A program made the translations under genes and the position numbers. A DNA stretch of 64,000 nucleotides, taken from Pleodorina starrii. Its lineage: Eukaryota > Chlorophyta > Chlorophyceae > Chlamydomonadales > Volvocaceae. Positions 43,401 to 50,700 of the stretch are shown in pieces. The number at the start of each line of letters is the position of its first letter. Positions within the stretch are counted from its first letter, which is position 1. The stretch spans positions 434,001 to 498,000 of the forward strand of contig BRXU01000037.1 in the NCBI GenBank assembly GCA_030267565.1, in the 5' to 3' direction. The notes below the pieces were generated by a model. It did no database searches. It saw only the letters and a list, made by a program, of their open reading frames with translations, and had not been told where the DNA came from.

Positions 43401-45875
43401 TCTAGTGTCATCATGGTGGGCAAGGTGCTTGCGGCGGAGGCAACCTCCGCCCTCCCTGCGCACATTGCTGCAGTCAACGTCAGCGCCCCGCAGCCGGGCG
43501 CCAGCTTCTGTTCAGCTCTTTCTCAGCGCGGTCAAGCCGTGCCCAACGAGTTCGTCGTCTTCGCCACGGGCGCGCTTGATCCTGAAGGTGGCGCCGATGC
43601 AGGCCCTGGCTCGGAGCCGTGGGCCGACCAGAATCTGCTTACCCTGCTTCAGACCGGACAGCTGCCCCAAGGGCTCTCGGAGGCCGAGGTGAAGCGCGTC
43701 AAGCGGCGCTCGCAACGGTACCGGTGGCAGGGTGAGCAGCTTTACGTGATGGGTCTCGATGGCCGCACCCGAATCGTTCCGCGCCCCGCCGAGCGGGGTG
43801 AGCTGGTGCTGAAAATGCATGAGCAGTCAGGCCATTGGGGCGTCAAGCGCACCGTGGCTCTTCTTCTTCATACCTACTGGTGGCGGGGCATCAACAACGA
43901 CGTCGCCGAGACGGTGAGGCACTGCGCCGCGTGCAGTCGCGTGAGGGCAACCTTCACTGCGCGGTCCGGCGTGCTCAACCCGTTGCCCATCGGCGGACTC
44001 TTCTACCGGTGGGGCGTGGATCTCTGTGGTCCGTTCAACACGACTGCCCAAGGCAGCCGTTACGTCATGGTGTGTGTGGAGCATTTTAGTAAGTTTGTGG
44101 TTCTGGTTCCTTTGCCTAGCAAGCATGCGACGGAGACAGCCTTCGCCTTTCGTCAGCACATTTTGGGCCGCTACGGCGCGTGCGCGGAGGTCTGTACGGA
44201 TCAGGGCAGCGAGTGGAAGGGTGAGTTTGCCAGCTGCCTTCAAGAGGCGCTTATCGATCACCGGCAGACATCAGCCAACCACCCCCAGGCCAACGGGCTG
44301 AGCGAGCGCGCGGTTCGTTCGGTCAAGGAGGCGCTCACCAAGATGGCCAACGCCAGCGGCAGCTACGCCAACTGGGATGAGCAGCTGCCGTCCATCATGC
44401 TTGGCTACAACTGCTCCGTGCAGGATTCCACCAAGCTGTGCCCTTACACCATCGTGCATGCGGTTGACCCAGTCATTCCGCCAGCAATAAAGGACAGGTT
44501 CAGCCCCGACCTCAATCTGGACAACCCCGAGGAGGTCGCCAGGTCAGTTCTGGTCAGGGCAGCCGCCGTTCGGAAGCATATGGCTATTGCGGGAGGCAAC
44601 CTCTCCGTGGCCCAGCACCGTGATCGCCTTCACTACGCGCGCCTGCGCGGCGGAGGCTTTGATCCCACTTTGCGCAAGGTCGACATTGGTGACTACGTGT
44701 ACTACCGCAACACTACCGCCCGCAGCAGCTTGGAGGCCGACGCCCGGCCCGAGATCCTGCGTGTGGTGGAGACGCGCCCCTCAGGGGTGGTCGTGCTGGA
44801 GGGCAAGTGCGGCGGGCGTCTGACCGCCCACGTCACTCACGTGGCTCCGTGCCATCTGCCCATCACCGACGAGCAAGTTGATCCGCGGTTGGCCAAGCCG
44901 CCGCTTACCCTGGCCTGCGAGGTTTGCCGTATGCCCGACTCCGAGGAGTGGATGCTGCTGTGCGACTCGTGCGGCACGGGTTGGCACACGTACTGCTTGA
45001 GGCCGCCGCTGGAAGGGGTCCCCGAGGGAACCTGGATCTGCGGCCACTGTCAACGCAAGGGTATCACCAAGCAGCAGGTGGAGGCTCGCGGCGCGCAACG
45101 CGCCACTTCATCGCTGCAGCCCCCGCCCTCTCTCGCTAAGCTTCAGGGTGCTTTTGCCATGCGGGCGCACCGGCGCGGACGCTCGCGCAGCAAGGCGGAG
45201 GCGGGCGTGGTCATGTACGCCGGTAAGATACGCAACGTGCATCATTTTGCCATAGAGTATCCCGACAAGACGTCCGAGCTCGTGAGCCTCAAGGACTTGC
45301 GGCCTCGTCTCGTCGTGCCTGGCGCCCAGGAGCCCGCAGCAGCAGCGTCGGCCGTGCAGCAGGCGCCGCCCGTAGTCATCGATGCTCAGCTGGCGGCAAC
45401 CGCCAGCGAGTGCGCAGCGCTCGCCGAGGTGCTGGATCTCGGCAGCGCGCTCAGTGTCTTCGCGCCCGTGGGACTCAGCGAGCAGACCGCGGGATGGGTA
45501 CGACAACAGGGCTGCGTCTTGCGCCGCGGCGCAACGGGGGCCGGCCCAGCCGCCCTAACCGCGGGAGAGCTGGTGCGCGCGCGCGAGAACGGGGTTGATG
45601 TAGGAGTATTGATGGTGGAGAATGTGGTCTCTGATGTAGGTTCAGTGCTTGAGTTGGCGGCAGCGCACGCCCGCGAGGCGGCGGTGGCGCGTGTTCCGCG
45701 TGAGTATCTGTGGAGCGCCGGGGAGGCGCGCCTGCGCTGGCTCCGAGCCCGGCAGGCCGAAGGGCGTTTGATGATAGTGCCGTGCGCTACCTGCATCTGG
45801 TTGGTGTTGTTTGCGAGCGGCAAGCGCCGCCAGGGGTTCATCAAGCGCACCGTCGCACCCATGCCCGTCTTCTGA
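37410..45875 (+). CDS. Gypsy gag-pol polyprotein, 2821 aa from first ATG
   Basis: The frame is open from 36786. The first in-frame ATG is 37410, used here; the true start may be upstream by splicing or a non-AUG codon. Order, numbered from 37410: gag region with a CHHC knuckle (C275-C288) and a second knuckle from C368; protease-like DHSATINLI (D693); a membrane-type helix about 980-1003; reverse transcriptase with FIDD (D1295, D1296); RNase H (D1443, YKGEM, TDHQPL, NADVLSR); a DNA cytosine-methyltransferase-like region about 1695-1875; integrase with an H2C2 finger and D2204, D2264, E2299; a C4HC3 PHD finger 2503-2547; a short chromo/Tudor-like stretch (YAGKIRNVHHFAIEYPDK); and an unrecognised C-terminal domain. 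Gag and pol share one frame, so the Gag:Pol ratio is not set by frameshifting at a gag-pol border. Confidence 0.93.
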   Translation: MDEHSTSTSARDFWPMEPWSHQSLPAMRRFMNNLVMQASRQQRCSLTLIDAESMMYFLNQAPRLTSRFEHYHKDIKDTLIEKATAWLRSKPGQAGATLYGHLLAEYYMEQLQHHFEPEKKGEYRQRYAKLVQANVAPTAYLQEALSYKPYLGISDLEFATNWVQRLDPTINDRVLSKWGLVTQEDWFGRLSEIAADAETAWNNQRFAAASAVSTQPAVSPATGQPSSSSAAASQPPKAARPSSSVSALPEQSASSSAGASASTGSSKSSRAKYYCSTHGWGGHTTEQCRRGQAALASASAAPGADQLKGLIEQFLAATGQGPTGAAAVTTPAPTTKWQADRAKRPGQQQSAQQQQGAGGGAGESRPRCDYCSRLHAGVCFIRNPELAPPNYRAPSGVLQAAFDNNLQAYRARQPAQPAQPAQPAQPAQPVQPPAVAATAQVFDAYGEELYAPAHPALITCHGAICCGQQVAGGVSLEGSGAACATLKQQQVPVSFTPAPIPEIRFTAPKARPKPATATEGGGDRLTGKITLEIPFPLDYGQDFTVRLRAMMSALGLSEGADAAPTESLEEPAAGASSSSGSQQVAQPQPATQSSGAEAPTAAAAATSVDPAVQHRAANGVKYYVCGDPQGPFVTISSLAPERKQQLLAANAEARSYFGSEPHMFYYTDGSIGVAANSSSSSSSMLCHPQSLRDHSATINLITEAMVEAHGLPVRPTSRQLATGAVKVAVTHELVHEQLSVCLLPGSRHAVRVPMTPTLVVPRTHLFDFLISNPQMQAVADFVTTYPSPQLHFRPNLLEHPDLLVTVPMRNAPGVRPAFVNCSAACCTSFCSATDTKLGGGCNSSQQHSGSPDSGSTADGSGPPGVAGAPSPCSGSEPQAPRVSASSANGSGSPGAQGAPSPQAPADGSDHQPSGFLSSLTRPVAWANSKVLKGAEVLYGQLSKAEVVYSEPERPRREGKRKKRVTRQPTTIVSAKRTWTAWLSLFIVAALLVAFSAGVGATGGSHCGEVGLQAMRQIGAVGVALKGANVSFAEAQSDPSHPCGAGQASALAAVDSYSFDGRMAATAHEFYEKDADGGWIWGNARDFDPALKARLQAVVRDRKGSAFAYSMDELPGYSGDLGPFRLNLTATKPVVQSPRRYSPKETEIIREKTAELLKPGICVEWTGPTLAAVNPVIAAKKDEASGLWTAARMAQDYRPVNKVTEPDKYGLHRPEDIFQRVGKARFFSKLDMRQGFLQIPVHPDDQGKTAFWCGNRLIAYTRMPYGLKNASAAFQRRMDYELRKGGVDQWAVAFIDDVLIATDTAEEHVEAVARVLDVLNACGLRAHPDKSIFGADVVEYLGHNLSSFGISPHHAKVAAILALPPPKNVSELRTQLGFINYYRCYIPRMSELAAPLNHLLKAGVPWRWGAEQEQAHASLKEIISRPDVVLRRIDYSKPLVLHTDFSNRGIAAVLGQLDDNGNEYMCASISRSLNKHEANYSSYKGEMLAAVWAMKMFRHHLIGADKPFRLVTDHQPLLYLMSSEGLTGQYARFALVLQEYNFTVEHRPGVLHQNADVLSRNPVASAVDDSGARIDDDPAETAVTPAILASSAKSCEVLSVALLSAPRVAPFCEDFLPSPEEMAFGWNGWAYEAAFPPPSDPAEDVQAERDGLRSVAREWNATRKRRCQAAAGSARSGSPSPSAAAAAQWYDQAMREGVVVYEPLGGLASGLEACLRSGVPVRSYLYSDVSEQARGLALRRFQQLSDRHGDLFPPTAWGSALIGLPQDVTKVTAAELRAAIPDSLPVLIIAYWEPDVVRAQQAVLRIVSSAQSALGAERVRFCCGAAVRVGPAPPQEQPRSDSLVCEAWGNPVLVDAARLGSGVHQLYRTWSNLTDMELLRETLSVATRPAGPSVQQRLLPGRAAPVAQQQLRPPFYASEAQGQPVNAVMHAAVSADSTGAAPSAACPVRDGASSVYTSLKLEESEVLLGFLQGSTESPRVSDQQRRALLASATDVCYLSSVIMVGKVLAAEATSALPAHIAAVNVSAPQPGASFCSALSQRGQAVPNEFVVFATGALDPEGGADAGPGSEPWADQNLLTLLQTGQLPQGLSEAEVKRVKRRSQRYRWQGEQLYVMGLDGRTRIVPRPAERGELVLKMHEQSGHWGVKRTVALLLHTYWWRGINNDVAETVRHCAACSRVRATFTARSGVLNPLPIGGLFYRWGVDLCGPFNTTAQGSRYVMVCVEHFSKFVVLVPLPSKHATETAFAFRQHILGRYGACAEVCTDQGSEWKGEFASCLQEALIDHRQTSANHPQANGLSERAVRSVKEALTKMANASGSYANWDEQLPSIMLGYNCSVQDSTKLCPYTIVHAVDPVIPPAIKDRFSPDLNLDNPEEVARSVLVRAAAVRKHMAIAGGNLSVAQHRDRLHYARLRGGGFDPTLRKVDIGDYVYYRNTTARSSLEADARPEILRVVETRPSGVVVLEGKCGGRLTAHVTHVAPCHLPITDEQVDPRLAKPPLTLACEVCRMPDSEEWMLLCDSCGTGWHTYCLRPPLEGVPEGTWICGHCQRKGITKQQVEARGAQRATSSLQPPPSLAKLQGAFAMRAHRRGRSRSKAEAGVVMYAGKIRNVHHFAIEYPDKTSELVSLKDLRPRLVVPGAQEPAAAASAVQQAPPVVIDAQLAATASECAALAEVLDLGSALSVFAPVGLSEQTAGWVRQQGCVLRRGATGAGPAALTAGELVRARENGVDVGVLMVENVVSDVGSVLELAAAHAREAAVARVPREYLWSAGEARLRWLRARQAEGRLMIVPCATCIWLVLFASGKRRQGFIKRTVAPMPVF

Positions 45876-46024
45876 GGAGCATCCCGTTTGTCTGAACTGA
45901 GCATTTGTTGCCGTGCCACGACACATGCCTGGCAGCCAGCACTCTTCCAGCGGCTTCGTGCTGGGGGGGGGATTGCCAGTTAGCCACATCAGCTGGTCGA
46001 CGGCACCTTAGCTGGCGTGACAGC
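45876..46024 (+). other. Gypsy 3' internal region with junction palindrome
   Basis: No purine-rich polypurine tract touches the 3' LTR. The only G-run (45963-45971) is more than 50 bases away. Instead, a perfect 20-bp palindrome, GGCGTGACAGCTGTCACGCC (46014-46033), spans the internal/LTR border, using the first nine LTR bases as one arm. Confidence 0.75.
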
Positions 46025-46526
46025 TGTCACGCCATCTCGTGTGATTGCCATAAAACGTGGAGATACTGAGAACAGTTGCCTGATTAGTAAGAACCGTTGT
46101 CGGTTAGTTAGGAGCCGTTGGGTGTGGCCCCTTCGGATCAGCTTCCGTGCACCGTTTCCGTGCGACGACAGAGTCGTCGACACTTTGTTGTTATTACATT
46201 TATTTGTTGGCATTATACGGGGCCCCGACTGAGCAAGAAGCAATACAGTGCGGGTTCCCCTGGAGGTACGAAAAGTGCATTGCGCGGGCTTGATATAGTC
46301 CGGCGGCCGTGCGAGACACCTTATCTGTGTCTCGCACTTTGCAGTGTTAAGACTCTAAGTAGCAAACAGTCACAGATCCGCGATTGACAGACCGCGTGAC
46401 GCAGTCTTTGTAAGTTCTTTCGGTGATCCGTTTCGGTAATCCGTCCTCTGAGGAGGACATCGTGCCCAGGTCGCCCTAGGAGAGAGCTGCGTAGCTCGTC
46501 TCCCGAAGGCGCGTGCTCTTCCGTCA
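46025..46526 (+). repeat. 3' LTR of the Gypsy element
   Basis: 502 bp, apparently identical to the 5' LTR. It is followed by the ATGT target duplication (46527-46530) and the resumed LINE B frame. Confidence 0.95.
46409..46413 (+). terminator. TGTAA poly(A) signal in the 3' LTR
   Basis: TGTAA lies about 87 bases after the position matching the inferred transcript start, as expected for the end of R. Confidence 0.5.
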
Positions 46527-47038
46527 ATGTGTCGGTATGAGCACTGGATGGGCGACCCCAGCCATCTCAAGACGTACATCCCCTCCAGTCATCATCGGAG
46601 TTTGATTCGTTTCCGCCTTTGCTGTTGGGCGATTGAGGTTAACCGTCCGAATGGTAGAACGAGAGCGGATCGTGTTTGCCCTATGTGTAGTACCGGTGCG
46701 GTTGAAGACGAGTACCACGTTTTTCTGGAGTGTCCTGCTTATGAAGGCATTCGCCAGAATTTGCAGTTATCGGACGCGTTGCCTAATGGTAATATGTGCG
46801 CTGTCATGACACTAGGAGATCAGCGTTTGATTGCTAAAGCGCTCCACGAGATGCGTCGGTTACGAAGTCTGAGTACCGGCATACCAGTTTAACTTGGTTG
46901 CTTGATAAATATTTCTTTATGTTTCCTTTCTTGATTTCTATCTAGTTTTATCGGGTTCTAGTGGTCCATGAGCCTCCTGGCTCGTCTGGGCCTTACGAGC
47001 TCAAAGCTTGTAACATCATCATCATCATCATCATCATC

Positions 47039-47712
47039 AGGCCGTTACAGTTTCCTGAGAGGCTGAGAGGATACATAAAAGTAAATTATGGTTTAAGTTG
47101 GGCAATAACTGTACCGGGGGGCGGGAGAGACGTCTGCGTCATCGTTACGGAAGGTACGGACGTGAGTTTGCACAGCCCCCTCAATATATTGAAGGCAAGC
47201 TCAGCAAGCGCTAAAGCTTCATGCCGATTGTCCTCTTGGCCCTGTGACCCTCACTGCATTATTCTTTATTAATTATCATCAAAAAGCAGAGCAGCCTGCT
47301 CTATCATTAAGTCACATATCGGTGCCTCCAATTTGTCTTTGCGCGCTGGTTGTGGGACACCCTAGTTAGGATTACGTCAATTCTCTTGCCAACAAGTATC
47401 GCATGGCCTGTCTTGGCAGCATGGCCTATCGAACCGTCCAATTTCCGAACTGTTCAACAGCTGGGGTTCAGCATGCGCGGCGACCTTGTGCGCTGCCAGC
47501 TGTACTACCGAGCCGTAGGACGCCGCGTATCGGTGCCTTGAGGGGGCAGCGCTTTCCTTGGTGAGATTGTCGTGTCGGGCGTGCATTCATGCGCACCCAA
47601 ACGCTTCGCCGCTGGGGGGCATCGAACCCATGAACTAACAACGCTTGCCTTTATTGTTACGTTTGTTCCGAAAGCTACAACTTATTCAGGCAGTCAACCA
47701 ACGTTGACCTTC
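47039..47712. other. Intergenic gap between the LINE nest and the SulP gene
   Basis: The right target duplication AGGCCGTT occupies 47039-47046. The remainder is comparatively AT-rich and holds no recognised exon. A tRNA B-box-like GGTTCGATGCC read on the minus strand lies near 47619-47629 without a matching A box. The SulP gene promoter should lie in the last few hundred bases. Confidence 0.5.
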
Positions 47713-50700
47713 ATGCCGCCTTTTGCCACTCGCTCCCGACGCATTCCCTCTTGCAGTCAGCGACGCCTAACAGCTCGTGTACAAGCGATGCAGGCGGCTC
47801 AGGCGGTCGGTGGCTTGATCCACGTCTCGGGTATGGCCGGGTTCCCGCGTGTCCTAGGGTTTACCGATGGGACGTGCGCACCTTCGCCCTCTCAGTCGAT
47901 GAGCGGGAATCATAGGCTTACTTTCGTCGACTGCTGCAAGGAATGCCTAGCAGAAATCTCAGGTATCTGGCCAGTTCATTCCAGTTTGTTGGCGCCGCCC
48001 TGCACGGCGGCCAAAGGGCTGCAACGGGCTGCAAAGCCAAAACAATCTGGAACTGCATAGGGGGGCGTACATGGTGATAATTGGCTCCTTTCTAAGTCAG
48101 CGGGGCGTATGTTGCTGTTATTTGCGTTGGACTAGCGCCGGCACAACGCTTCCGACTTCGTTAATCAGGCGCTTACGGAGACGCTTGAGCGGTTGGAGCA
48201 GCTGAATCCCCCTCTGTGATGTTTGCATTCGTGCCCGTCCGGCAGAGACCTGGATTATGGCGGGCTCAGCGGCCCTGGCGCTGTCGATACCTGTTGCGTT
48301 CGGAGCTGTACGGCAGGGCAGGTACGATAATACGGCTCACCTCTTCAGGCATCCGTGTTTCGCCCGCCAGCGTGCATTGGTGTGCCATCGTGGCAGCATG
48401 ATGTGTCGTTATTTGAAATTCTCGAACGGAGTCCTGCGCCCATCATCATCATCATCATCATCGTGTTGCTCGCTGACCCAGATCGACTGCGACACCTCGA
48501 GGCGCACCCCCAAACAACCCTCTGGAACGTCCGCAACAGTCATCGCAAGATCCCACTGCCCCAGCAGTAATGCAAGCAAGCGGCATGCTCGGTGCAGCAA
48601 CGGCCGGCCGCTCTGAGCGCTCTCATTGCCCTCCTCGTCGCCCTCCATGCACCTGCACATGCACGCCCTTTCGAGGGCGTCAATCATTGGCCAGCGCGCG
48701 CCGGCTCGAACAACGCCCCGCGCACGGCTGTCCTCACGACCATGCCTCCTCTTTCCACTTGCGAACTAAGTGGCTGAAAAAATCACGCTTCGAAACCCTT
48801 AATCCCGGCCGGTGCAGGGTTCAAAGCGTCAGCCCCGGGGATGCGTTGGTTCTGCTCAAGACCGGGGGCAATGTCAAGCTGGTGGACGTGCGCTCCAGGG
48901 TGGGTTCAGGCTGAATGGCTCCTGCTGTCCTGCAGCAATTGTGGACTGGTGGCTGGTTGGGCGGATGCCATGGCGGCTTTCTCGATGCTTGACTGATTAC
49001 ACGGATTGGATGAAACGATCCAACGGACTCGGGGCGGTGCATGGAAGTTACACAGCGGAACGAGAGAAGCTGCTGCAGCTAGGCCAGAACCCAGATCACC
49101 CATCTGCCCATCTGGGTCGACTCAGAAGCCAGCTGGGTCGGCTTCTGGGTCGTCTGGTCGTCTGATCACCCATCTGGGTCGACCCCGAAAGCCCGCCATC
49201 TCAAATTCTCAACCCATATCCATTCCGATTCGATCCCCCGAAAGGAACTGCGACCCGATCTGATCTGGGTTGTCGCCTTTTCGCGGCCGCTTTTGGCGCG
49301 CCAGGTGGCTTGGCAGCCGCCCGCTCATTTTTCCCTGGTTTCGGGGCTCTGCGACTGGGCCGGCGTTGCGACCCCCCGATCTCCGCTTCTCCTGTTCGTC
49401 CTGCGCCTTCTCGCCGCTTCCCTCCCTCCGCAGCTCGAGGTCAAGATCGAGGGCCTGCCGCTGAAGCGCAACGCGCGCAAGGCCAACGTCATCCACGCGC
49501 CGTTCAACGAGGTAGGTAACGACAGTGCGGACCGGGCGGTTGGTACCGTACAGGCGGAAGGGCAAGAGCGCACTGAAATGCAAGTTTTGGGTCATCCATG
49601 CGCTGAGGCTTCGAGTTTGGGATCCATCTATCCATTCGTCCTTTTGGCCCACTTGATGCCGCCTCTGTGAGGCACTCAAGCGCCAAAGCTTAAAACACTA
49701 TAGGTCGATAGGTGCAGCTCCCCCATGACCACAGCTCCCCCCGCTGCTCCCTCCCGCGGCGATCATGATCCTTTACACTCCGCCTTCCGGGCACCTGTGC
49801 GCGCCCTCACCACCCGCGGGCACCCGCGGATATCTCCATTGCTCACTTACATCCCCCTCCATCACCTCCTTTCCCTCCTCCGGCTGCCCCTGCTGCTGCT
49901 GCCGTAATGCGGCACGCCATCGCGGTCACCGCCGCCGCCACCTCCGTTCGTGCTGCCCCGCCCCGCCCCCGCCCCGCGGCTGCTCCGCCGCCTGCATCGT
50001 CTCCGTTGTTCCGTTGCCGCAGCTCCGGGGCGGCAAGCTGCAGCCCAGTCCCTCCTTCCTGGATGACATCCTGTTCGCGCCGGGGGTCAACCACGAGACC
50101 ACCTTCATCGTGCTCAGCTCGTAAGTGCACGGCGGGCGAGGGCTGGGCGGGCGAGGGCTGGGGGCTTCGCTTGTGTGTGGTGGGTCAAGGGTGTTGGCCG
50201 TCGCCCCCAATCCCTAGCTCACCCTCCTCCCACAACATGCTATCAGAGAGGCAGGCAAACTGCGCTTCCGCCCTGTGTGTATGTGTATGGGCGTACCACC
50301 GACTGCCGTACTGCTGCCCCGCCGCACTGGCGCCCTTTTTGCCCGTTTACTTCCGGTGTCCGCGTTCCCCTTGCGGGGTCGCTCGCCGCACTGTTGTCGG
50401 GACCTGCGCGGGGACTGACGACCCGACCTGACCCGACCCCGCCCACTCGGTCCTCTCCCCGTCTCCCGGCCGGCTGTCTGGCTGTCTTGCAGTCGTGGCA
50501 GCGAGACCTGCCGCCGAGCCGCCAAGGCCATCTCCTCGCTGAGCGACCGCCACGACATCTACACGGTGGAGGGCGGCTTCCGGGCCTGGCAGGTGGGTTG
50601 GGTCACTCGCTGGTGCAGCCGCTGGGTCGCTTGGCCTGGCAGGTGGGTTACTCGAGCATCTGCGTGGGCTGGCAGGTGGGTCGGCTGACGCAGACTCCGG

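Larger units (their letters stand above)
35202..46526 (+). mobile_element. Complete Ty3/Gypsy LTR retrotransposon, 11,325 bp
   Basis: Two 502-bp LTRs starting TGTCACGCC and ending CCGTCA look identical by eye, so the insertion is recent. They bracket a long leader, a small CHHC zinc-knuckle ORF, and one long uninterrupted gag-pol frame with domain order gag, protease-like, reverse transcriptase, RNase H, methyltransferase-like, integrase, PHD. Reverse transcriptase before integrase and the sequence motifs place it in Ty3/Gypsy. It carries a 4-bp target duplication and sits inside LINE B. All catalytic residues of RT, RNase H and integrase appear intact, so the copy may be active. Confidence 0.95.
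33020..46892 (+). pseudogene. LINE B reverse-transcriptase ORF, split by the Gypsy insertion
   Basis: Coding parts are 33020-35201 and 46531-46892, in the same frame. The first part carries the reverse transcriptase: TPIHKKGD, SNYRGLAV, QIDFEKAFDRVPR, GVKQGCPLSP and the YADD active site at 34232-34243. The interruption falls within the GVKM/CRYEHWMG block, exactly where LINE A is intact. The second part supplies HHRSLIRFRL, the C-terminal zinc knuckle (CPMC, then EDEYHVFLEC) and the stop. No internal stop or frameshift was seen outside the insertion, so the copy was fairly young when hit. It lacks endonuclease. Confidence 0.85.
33016..47038 (+). mobile_element. LINE B, 5'-truncated, interrupted by a Gypsy element, (ATC)8 tail
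   Basis: The element begins directly after the (ATC)5 of LINE A. It lacks ORF1 and the endonuclease, starting between endonuclease and reverse transcriptase. The 3' UTR at about 46893-47014 ends AGCTTGTAAC followed by eight ATC units (47015-47038). Its coding frame is split at 35201/46531 by the Ty3/Gypsy insertion; without that insertion the frame is continuous. Confidence 0.88.

Noticed and set aside
45962..45972. G-run as the Gypsy polypurine tract
   Set aside because: It is more than 50 bases from the 3' LTR, while a functional tract should touch it.
47600..47660. tRNA gene on the minus strand
   Set aside because: There is a B-box-like GGTTCGATGCC, but no A box at the right distance and no cloverleaf. 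At most it is a tRNA-derived remnant.
48442..48462. (ATC)7 run as another LINE tail
   Set aside because: It lacks the AGCTTGTAAC end seen in both real LINE copies and lies inside a SulP intron, so it is treated as a microsatellite.
48598..48774. Signal-peptide-like frame ([18 protein letters not shown]) as an exon of the SulP gene
   Set aside because: It hits a stop and offers no donor with the phase needed by the rhodanese exon at 48818. Exon 48246-48321 fits both phases and supplies a membrane helix.
47713..50592. Rhodanese-like exons as a separate gene from SulP
   Set aside because: No in-frame stop follows GGFRAWQ, the next exon continues a typical rhodanese ending, and phases run on into SulP. 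A cDNA would settle it.
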